Positions 53,549 to 62,574 of a DNA stretch of 64,000 nt are shown piece after piece. The stretch covers positions 331,495 through 395,494 of the forward strand of contig NZ_CP039144.1 in NCBI RefSeq assembly GCF_013343215.1, written 5' to 3'. The notes below the pieces were generated by a model that saw only the letters and a program-made list of their open reading frames with translations, was not told the origin of the DNA and did no database searches. Source of the stretch: Acinetobacter sp. 10FS3-1. GTDB lineage: Bacteria > Pseudomonadota > Gammaproteobacteria > Pseudomonadales > Moraxellaceae. A program made the position numbers and the translations under genes. How positions within the stretch are numbered: position 1 is the stretch's first letter; every line of letters starts with the position of its first letter.

Positions 53549-53573
53549 GCCCGGCATTAACCGGGCATTTTTA
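53549..53573. terminator. Intrinsic terminator between convergent genes
   Basis: GCCCGG and CCGGGC pair around CATTAA; A and T runs flank the stem. Confidence 0.9.
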
Positions 53574-53583
53574 TGTGTGGTAT

Positions 53584-54291
53584 TTACTGCGTAGACGCTA
53601 CACGTTCATCTTTCTTAGCTTTTTCTTCTTCTTGAAGTTGCTTTAATGGTTCATTAAAAATCGCTTCAACCACTGCATCTAAATTCTCCTGAGAAGATTT
53701 ATTCGGGTCTTTTTCTACTGGAGCTGGCGCACGACCTTGAGCTTTGTCCACTTCCCCTTTTAGCTGATTCATTAGCTTGTGTAATTCATTTTCAACAGTA
53801 GTTGTTGGGTCTTTAGCAGCACGTTTTTTGGCTTCTTCTTCTAGTAGTCGTTTGCTATTGTCAATTTCCTGGCGTACATCACGGTCGATCTGTGCCATTT
53901 CCTCAGGAGTAATTGGAGCCATTGCCTGATTCATTTCGTAATCAAGAATTGCCTGAGTTTCTTTTTTTGCCGTGCTTTCAAGCATAATCGACTGTTCTTG
54001 TAACGTATGGCGAATATCTTGGACTTTAAAGAATAGGATGCCAGATGCTAAGACTGCTACTGCCGATGCTACAAAGAATACAGACATTAAAATACGGAAA
54101 AGTTTTGGTGTTTGGCTATTAGGTGCGTAATTTCCAGAGGTAATCGCCTTATGTAACTCTTTACGCATAATGAATGCAGCAACAATTAAAACGAAGAATA
54201 TGACTACTGAAAAATACAACCAGATAACTAATGTATTTTCTAAAAGGGCATTATCTTGAATAGCGAGAATGAGGTTGTCTTTTTGGCTCAT
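53584..54291 (-). CDS. Membrane protein with a long cytoplasmic or periplasmic coiled coil (235 aa)
   Basis: Two transmembrane helices lie near residues 20-43 (LVIWLYFSVVIFFVLIVAAF) and 67-89 (LMSVFFVASAVAVLASGILF). The remainder is charged and helical (RQEIDNSKRLLEEEAKKRAA and LKQLQEEEKAKKDER), probably a coiled coil. It is monocistronic and leftward with a 239-base upstream gap shared with the gene at 54543. A structural role in the envelope is plausible but not shown. Confidence 0.7.
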   Translation of the reverse strand: MSQKDNLILAIQDNALLENTLVIWLYFSVVIFFVLIVAAFIMRKELHKAITSGNYAPNSQTPKLFRILMSVFFVASAVAVLASGILFFKVQDIRHTLQEQSIMLESTAKKETQAILDYEMNQAMAPITPEEMAQIDRDVRQEIDNSKRLLEEEAKKRAAKDPTTTVENELHKLMNQLKGEVDKAQGRAPAPVEKDPNKSSQENLDAVVEAIFNEPLKQLQEEEKAKKDERVASTQ

Positions 54292-54542
54292 TTGGGAAAC
54301 CTTTAAAATACATGCTTATATTTGAATTTATCTAAAAAACGAGATTTACTATGCTCAATTTCATTATAGGGTTATTAGTCAATCTTGCATATTATTTTTA
54401 ATTAGCAAACAACAATTATTAAATAAAAGAATTTAATCTGGCTCCTTCACCACCAGATATTTTTTCATTGAGTTGGCAACTTTTCATAGTCCTAATTTTC
54501 AATTTTCATGTAGTATAAATTTCATATTTTTTGGAGACAGAA

Positions 54543-55049
54543 ATGAAACTCAAGAGCTTGTTTCTAGCTGCGGGTATTTCCGTTGGATGTATGTCATCAG
54601 CCTATGCTTATGAACCTTTCCCGCTTTCACCCGCTTGGATTAAAACAACATTTTCTGCTATGAAAATTGCAGAATCGCCAGTCTTTCGCGGTAAAGTTTT
54701 AATGGTTAATGGACAGAATAGTTTTCTGGTTGAGCGTGAAGATGGCTCACAAATGACAGTTCGTTTGTTTCATACACACGTAACTGGCAATGAATCACCT
54801 AAGCTCATGCAGCGTCAGCAAAATGCCCTTAAAGAGTTTGTTGGTTATACTTGGTATATAAGAGGTGATCAGAAAGAAAACAATACTGAGGGGGTGTTTT
54901 TAACTAAAGATGGTGAAAACGCTAATATGTTATTAGTTTATTCTGGCTTATATGATCTTAATACTAGATCGCTTATTTATAGCTATGATAAAAAACTAAT
55001 GGAAAATAAGTATAAATATATGCAAAGCCGTAATTTGATTCCAAAGTAA
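54543..55049 (+). CDS. Exported SNase-fold protein lacking catalytic residues
   Basis: The ATG at 54543 has GGAG six bases upstream and opens a signal peptide ending SAYA. After it, FRGKVLMVNGQNSFLVERED aligns in position with the start of the thermonuclease at 33750, and so do QRQQNALKEFVGYTWYIRGD, LLVYSGLYDLN and NKYKYMQSRNLIP. The DGDT, DAPE and RDRYGR catalytic signatures are absent. It looks like a degenerate SNase that may bind nucleic acid or act as a structural paralogue. This is inference from alignment by eye. Confidence 0.6.
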   Translation: MKLKSLFLAAGISVGCMSSAYAYEPFPLSPAWIKTTFSAMKIAESPVFRGKVLMVNGQNSFLVEREDGSQMTVRLFHTHVTGNESPKLMQRQQNALKEFVGYTWYIRGDQKENNTEGVFLTKDGENANMLLVYSGLYDLNTRSLIYSYDKKLMENKYKYMQSRNLIPK

Positions 55050-55171
55050 GTTAAAAATTAAACTAAAATTTAATGCCAAATTTACTTTTTTAGTTTATAT
55101 TCGTTAGCGAGTTAAGAGTACGTGTTGCAGTAAGCGCACAGTCTTAGAATAGAAAAATGTTGGAGTAAACC

Positions 55172-56134
55172 ATGACCAGTTCAGCAGTTATTGTTGCAAA
55201 AAAGAAGCAGTCTCAAGCCACGGAAGTAGCTAAATCTAATAAACCAGTTTCTTCATATCGCGCAAAACAGCAAGGGAAATATGATGCTCAAAAACGCTCA
55301 GACGCTCCAAAAAAAACAAACTTTAAAGGCAAAGGCAAACCTTCTGCCAAAGCCAAAAAACCACAAGCTCCACGTAATATCATTTACAGCAGCATTGAAT
55401 TAACTTCTGGTGGTAACTCAGACGCAAAAATTCTGCAATTCAACTTGGTAATTCCAGATACGAAACCTGGTTCGGTTGATTTCAAACGTGAAACTATTCT
55501 CTGCAATAATAATGGCGTAGAAATTTCTGCCGAAGCTCAGGCGTATCACGGCATTACTGCTGAAATGGTTGCTGACGCTCCATTGGCAAAAGACGTAACT
55601 CTACCTACCTATGGTTATCTTGTTCTGTATGATGGTTTCGTAGGCAACATCCTATTGAACACTAACGAAGTTCAGGTGCGCCGAGGTTCATTGGTTGATT
55701 TGCACAAATTACTTCGTTTCACTAAAGAGCATGCGTCTCACCGTATCACTCTGAAAAAAGCTGCGATTGAAGCAACACAAGACAGCTTGACACCAGAACA
55801 AGTAGAAGGCTTCTTGGCTAGTTCACAAAACAAAGTAATGTTGCTTCCGATCATCATGGATTACATCCGCGCTATCTATAAATCGAAGTATGGTGTTGAA
55901 GATTTGGGTGCATTAGCTCGTTTAAGCCGTCAAACCACCAAAAAAGCATTCTTGGAAACTTTGAAGCGTATTCAAGAGAACAATTCTCGTAAGAAAGCAG
56001 CTCTGAATAAACGTAATAAAAATGCGAAACGCCCTTCTAATCGTAACCGTAACGACAGCAGCATTAAACGCTTCCCTCGTCCGGCTCCGGTTCTACAACG
56101 TACTAGCGTACCAACTATCAAAGCAGTTGCTTAA
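55172..56134 (+). CDS. Basic protein with a degenerate DnaQ-like exonuclease domain (320 aa)
   Basis: The first 70 residues and last 60 are strongly Lys/Arg-rich and disordered (KGKGKPSAKAKKPQAPR; NKRNKNAKRPSNRNRNDSS). The middle has AYHGITAEMVADAPLAKD, the usual YHGIT..M...P segment of DnaQ-type 3'-5' exonucleases, preceded by a strand SSIELTSGG where the catalytic Asp-x-Glu should be; the Asp is Ser. A non-catalytic, nucleic-acid-binding member is plausible. It has a leader of about 120 bases with GC-poor pairing and a good terminator after it. Confidence 0.55.
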   Translation: MTSSAVIVAKKKQSQATEVAKSNKPVSSYRAKQQGKYDAQKRSDAPKKTNFKGKGKPSAKAKKPQAPRNIIYSSIELTSGGNSDAKILQFNLVIPDTKPGSVDFKRETILCNNNGVEISAEAQAYHGITAEMVADAPLAKDVTLPTYGYLVLYDGFVGNILLNTNEVQVRRGSLVDLHKLLRFTKEHASHRITLKKAAIEATQDSLTPEQVEGFLASSQNKVMLLPIIMDYIRAIYKSKYGVEDLGALARLSRQTTKKAFLETLKRIQENNSRKKAALNKRNKNAKRPSNRNRNDSSIKRFPRPAPVLQRTSVPTIKAVA

Positions 56135-56146
56135 TAATAGTGATAT

Positions 56147-56176
56147 GAAAAAGGTAGTTTTCGGCTACCTTTTTTT
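56147..56176 (+). terminator. Intrinsic terminator
   Basis: AAAGGTAG and CTACCTTT pair around TTTTCGG and end in seven Ts. Confidence 0.9.
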
Positions 56177-56295
56177 ATTAAAGAGATAAGGCACAGGTTT
56201 GGTTCTGCTAAACTGCCTGTTACTGATACTTGTCCAGATCAGTGCCAATGCGAGTTCTATTTAAGGCTCGATATGAGATAACGGAGTAAAACATA

Positions 56296-57141
56296 ATGTC
56301 TGCCACCCAACACAACTATGTACCGGGGTTTGAAATTGCTGTGCTTAAATCACTTGGCGAAGCCGGTGAGCAAGGTAAACGTGACGTAGTTATAAAAGTA
56401 GAATCGGGTAAAGAAGATTTAAACGAGACTGTTCAATCAATAACTATTCCAGAAGTTAGTTCAGTCAATTTAAGCATTAAAACTAATGGCTTTGATATTT
56501 ATGAAGAGAATGCTGATTTAGGCATTAAAACTTTATCTGGCAACATTATTATCGTGGCTAAAATTAATGGTGAAGCTGTAAAAGAATATAAGGTTCATTC
56601 ACCAGTTGTTCCGATCAGCCCAATTAATGCGAAAAATAATGTATACCCACCTATCCTTGAATCTAAGCAATTCATTGAACGTGCTTGGTTCGCGTCTTTT
56701 GCAGAAGCTCTGTCAGATATTATTGACCAGACCACGGTTATTACAGGCAACCAGGCTGCATTTAATCCATACAGCTTAGAATCAGGTGAAAGCAATTCAA
56801 TGGCGAATCCTAAACGCCAAGTTGAAAAGAGTGCTAAATCAGATTCACCTCTACGCTATTGGGGGGGTGTTGCGATAATTGCAATTATTGTTTTTGGTGC
56901 TGTCTTAGGTGGAATGAAGCTCATAAAAGACCGCAGCAGTGAGCAACAGGCTCAAGAAAATCCGGCTCAAAGCGGTATTCAACAAGTACCTTATGATGAA
57001 TCCCAAGACGTACAAAATCAGGGTTCTTTCCCGCCGGTTCCACAATTAAACGGCTCAGTCAGTGAACAAAACAGCGAACAGCAAATCGAAGCCGAAGTGC
57101 TAGACGAATTTGGCTTAGAATCGAATGTAAGTCTCGAATAA
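56296..57141 (+). CDS. Single-pass membrane protein (281 aa)
   Basis: A soluble N-terminal domain of about 185 residues (start MSATQHNYVPGFEIAVLKSL; contains SLKTNGFD-type strands) precedes one membrane helix (YWGGVAIIAIIVFGAVLGGM, about 194-213). The C-terminal 65 residues are Gln/Ser/Glu-rich and probably periplasmic. There is no signal peptide. A leader hairpin (CGAG / CTCG, about 56250-56270) precedes it. The family is unknown. Confidence 0.7.
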   Translation: MSATQHNYVPGFEIAVLKSLGEAGEQGKRDVVIKVESGKEDLNETVQSITIPEVSSVNLSIKTNGFDIYEENADLGIKTLSGNIIIVAKINGEAVKEYKVHSPVVPISPINAKNNVYPPILESKQFIERAWFASFAEALSDIIDQTTVITGNQAAFNPYSLESGESNSMANPKRQVEKSAKSDSPLRYWGGVAIIAIIVFGAVLGGMKLIKDRSSEQQAQENPAQSGIQQVPYDESQDVQNQGSFPPVPQLNGSVSEQNSEQQIEAEVLDEFGLESNVSLE

Positions 57142-57152
57142 TAATGCTTCCG

Positions 57153-57176
57153 AAGCCCCAAAGAATGGGGCTTTTT
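57153..57176 (+). terminator. Intrinsic terminator
   Basis: AAGCCCC and GGGGCTT pair around AAAGAAT, followed by Ts. Confidence 0.85.
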
Positions 57177-57208
57177 CATTTATTCACATCCAAATTTAAA
57201 GGTTCGTT

Positions 57209-57766
57209 ATGTTTACTAAAAAATTAATAGGCACAGCTTTTATCCTTTCGGCTGTGATAACCACCGGCTGCTCTACTCTGCCTAAAAAACCTCAAGCAGC
57301 AGATCACAATACTGCACAGGTTCAGATCAGACCGATTGCGATTAGTGTGGAAAATATGTACATGAACCATATCAATATTGAGCCAGATTTCTTCCATGCC
57401 AGTACCAAAAGTATATTTAAGAGTTTTTTGTCGAGCTATGAAATTCAGTTTGTTGATGACCAAGTAAACGAAAAAGTATCCACTTTATCAACGCTGCCAG
57501 TAGAAATTTCAGTAGATGATCTAGTGAAGTATGGTTTTGTCGATCACACGTTTGAAAAAGGAAAATTGGTAGCGGTTAGTCGGTCCATCCTACATCCAGG
57601 TACAAAAAAATCCATTACCGGCATTGGCTTCTTCCTAGAAGGTTGGGATGGAAAGAAATGGGTGTCTGTTGAATCAAACCGGATGTACGAGCAACGTGCA
57701 TATAACATTATCAATGACATTGTGACTAAAACTGAGAAAGAAATTGCTCAAGGGGCAGTAAAATGA
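57209..57766 (+). CDS. Lipoprotein of unknown function (185 aa)
   Basis: The signal MFTKKLIGTAFILSAVITTG is followed by lipid-modified Cys21. The mature part contains SVENMYMNHINIEPDFF and a C-terminal helix. The stop overlaps the next start in ATGA, so translation is coupled. It is the first gene of a four-gene rightward operon running to 59369. Transfer-system lipoproteins of similar size exist, but I see no diagnostic motif. Confidence 0.7.
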   Translation: MFTKKLIGTAFILSAVITTGCSTLPKKPQAADHNTAQVQIRPIAISVENMYMNHINIEPDFFHASTKSIFKSFLSSYEIQFVDDQVNEKVSTLSTLPVEISVDDLVKYGFVDHTFEKGKLVAVSRSILHPGTKKSITGIGFFLEGWDGKKWVSVESNRMYEQRAYNIINDIVTKTEKEIAQGAVK

Positions 57767-58428
57767 ATCAGGCTTTACGCAAGTCATTCGATAGTTTTTT
57801 CAACAAAAATGACAAGTTCCTTAGAAGTTTTAGTGAATTTAATCCAGAAATACCTCTAGTAATTGTCAATAGAACTGAGAAGTTTGAGATTAAAAGTGCC
57901 TTTCGTGATAGTTATACATTCACTATTAAATGCAGAATCCATAAGAAAAGTGCAGAAAAGCCACGGACTTCAACATTAAAGTTTTCCGCACAGCACAGTA
58001 GTTATATCAAGCTAGTTGAGCGTTTTGGTTTAACTCAGGAAGCAAAAGAGCTATATCGTGGTATGGATGTTTACGATACACATTTCTCCGGGCAAGCAAA
58101 CCTTACGACATTAAGATGGCAAAACACTGTTGACCAAAATCTTATTATTGCCTGTTCAGATGAAGGGAAAGATTTAGTTTTTAATGGTGAGTTAATCCCC
58201 GGTTCACCATTAATGCAAATGGAAAATATCAAGATTTACAGATCACATCGTAAAGATAGTGAATTTGTTGTGACTTACCAGATTGAAAACTCAAGTTTAT
58301 CAAGACCAGCGAATTGCTTTAGAATCACAAATAACGACAGCCTTTTGCTAAGTTTTGGCAATAAAACCAACTTGATTAAATATCTTGAAAATTTAGAAAA
58401 TTATTGGGATTGTAAGCATGTCTATTAA
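57763..58428 (+). CDS. Unknown protein (221 aa)
   Basis: This soluble, basic protein begins MNQALRKSFDSFFNKNDKFL, with strand-rich sequence after residue 40. It starts within the ATGA overlap of the upstream lipoprotein gene and overlaps the next gene by 11 bases, so all three are tightly coupled. No motif is recognised. Confidence 0.7.
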   Translation: MNQALRKSFDSFFNKNDKFLRSFSEFNPEIPLVIVNRTEKFEIKSAFRDSYTFTIKCRIHKKSAEKPRTSTLKFSAQHSSYIKLVERFGLTQEAKELYRGMDVYDTHFSGQANLTTLRWQNTVDQNLIIACSDEGKDLVFNGELIPGSPLMQMENIKIYRSHRKDSEFVVTYQIENSSLSRPANCFRITNNDSLLLSFGNKTNLIKYLENLENYWDCKHVY

Positions 58429-58858
58429 AAATAAAATTAATACTGTTTTATTGGCAAGTTTGGCATTTGGTTTAGTATCATGCCAGGACCAAAAAAAGGA
58501 AAAAGTTAGTCCAGAAGTATTCCATCATTATAGTGACCCCGGTGAGACAATTGAGCCTTCTGTTAAAGATATTGTTTCAGAACTGCAAGCCCCTGTTGAA
58601 GAATACCGAAAATTAACACCGGTTTTGGATGCTGAATTTGAAGAAAATATGAGAAGAAAAACTGAGCTATTGGAACAGTCTAATGCCAATTTGGAAAACT
58701 CAAGTACAACGCATTATGCGGAAAATGATGCTAATATAAATACACATGATAATGTGACAACGAAATCCGATAACAAGACTGGCTTAACGGAGCTAGATGC
58801 AGTGGAACAGGCTATTCAAGCTGCTACCCCGGCATTAGATGATAATACGGAAAATTAG
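58418..58858 (+). CDS. Lipoprotein of unknown function (146 aa)
   Basis: The signal MSIKNKINTVLLASLAFGLV ends in lipobox VSC. The mature part is acidic, Asn/Thr-rich and disordered in the second half (HYAENDANINTHDN). It is the second lipoprotein of this operon. Its start overlaps the end of the upstream gene. Confidence 0.7.
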   Translation: MSIKNKINTVLLASLAFGLVSCQDQKKEKVSPEVFHHYSDPGETIEPSVKDIVSELQAPVEEYRKLTPVLDAEFEENMRRKTELLEQSNANLENSSTTHYAENDANINTHDNVTTKSDNKTGLTELDAVEQAIQAATPALDDNTEN

Positions 58859-58889
58859 TTGTCCATTGTGATCAAACTAAAGGTAATTT

Positions 58890-59369
58890 ATGGAAATTCA
58901 AACTCAATTAGGTACAACTGTCGAAGTTCAACCAACTTCAAGAGCCATTCCTATTTTTGATAATCAGATAGATCACCCTGCAACGCTTATTGTCGATTTT
59001 GCAGCATATACTGCTTCTTTTGCATTTCCAGATAAGCCAGAAACATTCCGTATCCACATGGAAATGTTTATTGAATTTAACCCTGATCTTAAAGCACCAA
59101 TTCAAATCCAGATTACACCTAATATTCAAACTGCAAAGTTCATCACTTACAATCAGGCGGTAGTTAATGAAGTAAATAGCTTTGCACAACAACTGGAACA
59201 GTTCTTTATTGTTCATTATTTTGAAAACAACTCAGAACAAGTTGTCTACAACACAATTGTTGAAGCTATTAAGTCGTGCAATAACCCGATCTACAGCATT
59301 TTCTTTTATGAGCGAGACTTTAATGTGTCTTTGGCAGATAAGGATTATTTCTTACGCCATAAGGTATAA
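58890..59369 (+). CDS. Unknown protein (159 aa)
   Basis: The protein begins MEIQTQLGTTVEVQPTSRAI. It has strand-rich sequence followed by helices with many aromatic residues (FFIVHYFENN, SIFFYERDFN). No signal peptide is seen. It is the last gene of the operon, with RBS AAAGGTAA and a terminator straight after it. The family is unknown. Confidence 0.65.
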   Translation: MEIQTQLGTTVEVQPTSRAIPIFDNQIDHPATLIVDFAAYTASFAFPDKPETFRIHMEMFIEFNPDLKAPIQIQITPNIQTAKFITYNQAVVNEVNSFAQQLEQFFIVHYFENNSEQVVYNTIVEAIKSCNNPIYSIFFYERDFNVSLADKDYFLRHKV

Positions 59370-59394
59370 AAAAAGCCCTCATGAGGGCTTTTTT
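59367..59394. terminator. Bidirectional terminator (AAAAGCCCTC / GAGGGCTTTT)
   Basis: A palindrome flanked by A and T runs lies directly at the end of the 58890 gene and faces the convergent gene ending at 59408. Confidence 0.85.
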
Positions 59395-59407
59395 ACATCA
59401 CTTGATC

Positions 59408-59845
59408 TTAGTGATTGTGATGATCTTTTTGAAGCTGTTGAGCTACAATATTTTCACAGTCTGCTTTGTTAAAGCTAACCAGATCAGCCACAGTAGAGTT
59501 CTGTTCATCAACTACATCAAATTGGAAAGCGACTACGCATTTTTCTTTTGTGTTGCCAGTAGTAGTAATTTCTAAACCATAAAACCAGGTTTCAGCTTCA
59601 TCATTATAGCGAACATTGTTTGAAGTACCCAGGTTTGCTTGAAGTGCTTTGCGACTTGGTTGTTCAATTAATTTAGCAAGTGCAGCAACGTCAAGTGGAC
59701 GATACTCAGTAACTTGAGCAACTACTTTATTGTTAAAAAGAGCTTCATCATTAGAAATCAATTCTTCTGTAGAATCTGCGTTTGCAAAAGCTGTAATAGC
59801 CGTTAAAGTGAAAGCCGTTGCAAGTTTTAATATTGTAAATTTCAT
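59408..59845 (-). CDS. Exported protein with a BamE/SmpA-like domain and His-rich end (145 aa)
   Basis: The ATG at 59845 opens a signal peptide (MKFTILKLATAFTLTAITAF, then ANA); an earlier in-frame ATG at 59890 is less likely. The mature domain has LQANLGTSNNVRYNDEAETW, then FYGLEI, followed by KCVVAFQFDVVD. This resembles the L..LGTP....TWFY......L.F plan of BamE/SmpA. There is no lipobox. The C-terminus is KDHHNH, which could bind metal. The assignment is by eye and moderate. Confidence 0.5.
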   Translation of the reverse strand: MKFTILKLATAFTLTAITAFANADSTEELISNDEALFNNKVVAQVTEYRPLDVAALAKLIEQPSRKALQANLGTSNNVRYNDEAETWFYGLEITTTGNTKEKCVVAFQFDVVDEQNSTVADLVSFNKADCENIVAQQLQKDHHNH

Positions 59846-59988
59846 AAATTTTCCGTATTGAAAAATGTGTGACCCTTGAATAGTGGTCATTTAAAATATG
59901 TGCAAAGTATAGCCGATATTTTTAAAATTAAAATATTTTAAACAAAGAAGTTTTGTATTTTAATATTAATAATATTAATATCTTAGAC

Positions 59989-60023
59989 TATAGTATCGAA
60001 TACACCATGAGCATTTAGCCGTG
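59989..60023 (+). promoter_or_regulatory. -10 element plus leader hairpin with loop AGCATTTAGC
   Basis: TATAGT (59989-59994) precedes a hairpin CATG / CGTG around AGCATTTAGC (60006-60023). The right arm overlaps the nominal GTG start of the next gene. Confidence 0.5.
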
Positions 60024-60560
60024 ATTGAAAAACTTATAAATAAAGGTATGGCACTTTTTATTAGTGTTTACCAGGATGAGCCTTATATAACCATAGCGGT
60101 ACTATTAACTATTTTGATATTCATAGTTTGTTGTATACGTTTTTTTAAGTATTTAATTGTGATTTTTTTCGCATTTATAACAGCTATTGTTCTCGCTATC
60201 TGTATTAATTCATATATGGAAACACATAGCCTAGAATATCAATTAGCTCAACAAATGATTTCTGAAAAATGTACTGACACGATTGACCTTGAGTTATACC
60301 TGGGGTATGAAAACATTACTTTTGTGAATGGTCAGCAATATAGATATGGTCAAGAACCGGCTAACAGTATTGCTCGCAACTATGTTTGCCATTCTAGTAA
60401 ACGTACTTATTCTGTGGATTTCCTTTTAGAGCAATATAAGGACAGACTTACATTTAAAGATCATGTAGACGCATTATCAGAGGATTTGAAGTTATTAGCT
60501 AATGCTTTGAATAATAGAAAGAAAAACGAGAAGTCCGAAGAAGATAATACATCAGAATAG
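60021..60560 (+). CDS. Unknown membrane protein (179 aa)
   Basis: Two hydrophobic stretches (ITIAVLLTILIFIVCCIRFF and YLIVIFFAFITAIVLAICIN) anchor the protein; the C-terminal half is soluble with Cys residues and a charged end. The nominal start is GTG 60021, which lies in the hairpin stem; ATG 60048 is an alternative at the distance seen in the two other hairpin-led genes, though its RBS AAAGG is too close. The family is unknown. Confidence 0.6.
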   Translation: MIEKLINKGMALFISVYQDEPYITIAVLLTILIFIVCCIRFFKYLIVIFFAFITAIVLAICINSYMETHSLEYQLAQQMISEKCTDTIDLELYLGYENITFVNGQQYRYGQEPANSIARNYVCHSSKRTYSVDFLLEQYKDRLTFKDHVDALSEDLKLLANALNNRKKNEKSEEDNTSE

Positions 60561-60727
60561 TATTTGAAGATTTCCTTTCCGTGGTAAAATTGCAAAATAC
60601 TGGATAAAACGACCACCCATTCCTGTTCGTACCATACCAGTCATTCCTATTCGTGCTATACCACTTGAGTTAAAATAAAAGAGAGAACAGTAGTGGAACC
60701 GTCTCCCTGAGATAAAGAAGGTAGCTT

Positions 60728-61465
60728 TTACTGAGAATAGATTTTTTCTCGATACGATCGACCAGAAATTTCTAACTCGTATGAACGATGTAAAATGCGA
60801 TCCATAACTGCATCTGCAATCGTTGGATCTTGGAATTGCTCAAACCACAATTTTTTAGGTACTTGACTAGTAATGAGCAAGCCACCATTTTGTGATTGCT
60901 TATCAATGATTTCCAAGAATGATGGAGCTAAAGATTGATTAAAACCACCTAATCCAAAATCATCAATAATAAGTAATTTCACAGAACATACCTTTTTCTT
61001 AAAATCTTTGATTTCACCTAATGTAATTGCACTGCTAATTTCATCGAATAGGCTTATTGCATTAAAATACATGGCACTGTAGCTACGATGACAAGCTTCA
61101 GCACCCAAAGCACAAGCTAACCATGATTTCCCTACGCCTGTCGCCCCTGAGATAATTAGCCCCCTGTAATCACTGATCCACTCACAATTAGCATAGCGAG
61201 CAATATCTGCCTTTTTAATTTTTCGTTCAGAAGCGTAGTCAATATGCTCTAATCGTGCAGTGGGATAACGAAATTTTGCAATCGAAAAAAGTCTTTCGAT
61301 CCGTCTATTTGTCCGATCATTTAATTCTGCATCTAGACACAAATCTAAGAATTCTTCAAAGCTTTTACCTTCAGCAAGCATTTGATCTAAAGAAGCCTCT
61401 GCTGTACGCAAGAAGCCTTTGAGTTTTAGTTGCTCTAATTTATCTTTCACCGATTGTTTAAGCAT
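60728..61465 (-). CDS. istB: IS21 helper ATPase IstB
   Basis: The 245-residue protein has Walker A GATGVGKSWLACALG and Walker B VKLLIIDDFGLG, with the AAA+ fold of IstB, which remodels target DNA for IstA. The ATG at 61465 (MLKQSVKDKLEQL) fits the family start. It overlaps istA by eight bases, the normal IS21 arrangement. It appears intact, although its transposase partner is truncated. Confidence 0.88.
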   Translation of the reverse strand: MLKQSVKDKLEQLKLKGFLRTAEASLDQMLAEGKSFEEFLDLCLDAELNDRTNRRIERLFSIAKFRYPTARLEHIDYASERKIKKADIARYANCEWISDYRGLIISGATGVGKSWLACALGAEACHRSYSAMYFNAISLFDEISSAITLGEIKDFKKKVCSVKLLIIDDFGLGGFNQSLAPSFLEIIDKQSQNGGLLITSQVPKKLWFEQFQDPTIADAVMDRILHRSYELEISGRSYREKIYSQ

Positions 61466-62519
61466 GAGCAACTCCAGAATTTTGTAAATAGTAATCAGCA
61501 CCGCGGATATTATGGTGGGATGTTGGAGTATGAACTAATGCATCTGACAATGGTTGTTGCTGGATTTGATAAGCACTGTTTGCAATGATGCGTTGTAGTC
61601 GATCCAGAGCATAAATTTGTCGTTGTGTTGCAAAATCACAAGCCTCTTCAAGACAATGGGACTTTTGATTGTCAACTACCCACTTTCTCAGTTTGTTTAA
61701 TGATTTAATATTTCTAGCGAGATCACGTTTTTGATTTAAAATATGGCATACATAATGTGAAGTATTTGGGCCAGCCCGATTTGCCCAATAAATAATTTCA
61801 TCTTTTGATAAACCTTTTTGAGTAAGGTGTGCAGGTGACATATGTTCATCAAGACATATATCTTGGCGTATACCGTGACTAATCACGTGTTCCGCAATTT
61901 TTTCACGCTCATAAAAGATATGTAGTGTTGATTGAGTAACTTTGAGATCGACATGCAAATGTATATGGCTATAAGGAACTGAATATTGATTCCCATCATA
62001 TTCAACTCGATAGAATTCACTCACCCGCACATGTCTTTTCCATGAGCAGAGTTCATAAGGATAAAGTGGTAATGGTGATATATCCTTGCTATCCAGCACC
62101 AAAAATTGTTCGTAGCGACTGATGGTAAAACGTCGAGTTATTTTTCGATTGATGATATCCATTTTTTCCTGAATGACTTGGTTTAACTCTTCAATCGAAA
62201 AGAATTTTTGATTTCGTAAAGAGGCAAGTACAGCACGTTGCACAATTTGAACACTAACTTCAGCTAGACCTTTATCTTTAGGATGACGAGGACGAGTTGG
62301 AATAATTGCAAAGTCATAATGTGCCGCAAAGTCTTCAAAATCCTTTTGAAAAACTAAACCAGTCTTATTGTTTTTAATGACTGCTGATTTGAGATTGTCT
62401 GTGATCACGGTTGCAGGAACACCACCGATATGAGCAAAAGTTTTGATAAAACATTCGAGCCAATGTTCCACCCTTTGACTTGGCACAGCATAAGCAAATG
62501 TATAAGCAGAAGCCCCATT
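61458..62519 (-). pseudogene. istA: IS21 transposase IstA, N-terminal part missing
   Basis: The retained part starts near GASAYTFAYAVPSQRVEHWL and includes VITDNLKSAV (second catalytic Asp region) and RPRHPKDKGLAEVSVQIVQR (catalytic Glu region), then the usual C-terminal beta domain. The HTH and the first catalytic Asp, about 150 residues, are absent. A GTG at 62486 gives a nominal start of a fragment. It is truncated at about 62519. Confidence 0.8.
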
Positions 62520-62530
62520 AAGACAACATT

Positions 62531-62558
62531 AGAGACTCATGTACCCGCATGAGTCTCT
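62531..62558. terminator. Perfect hairpin AGAGACTCATG / CATGAGTCTCT
   Basis: An 11-bp stem without a strong T run lies between the truncated IS21 element and the Arc-like gene. It could terminate the leftward Arc-like gene or mark the former junction. Confidence 0.5.
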
Positions 62559-62574
62559 ATTATTTCTGCCATAT

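Larger units (their letters stand above)
60601..62519 (-). mobile_element. IS21-family element, 5'-truncated
   Basis: The left end has the multiple terminal repeats of IS21 elements: CATTCCTGTTCGTACCATAC at 60618 and CATTCCTATTCGTGCTATAC at 60642, 24 bases apart. It carries istB and the C-terminal part of istA. The right end and the istA start are missing, so transposition is unlikely without help. The boundary at 62519 is approximate and is followed by a 28-base hairpin. Confidence 0.75.

Noticed and set aside
57209..58858. DotD/TraH-type type IV secretion lipoproteins
   Set aside because: Size and lipobox fit, but I see no sequence motif to support the assignment.
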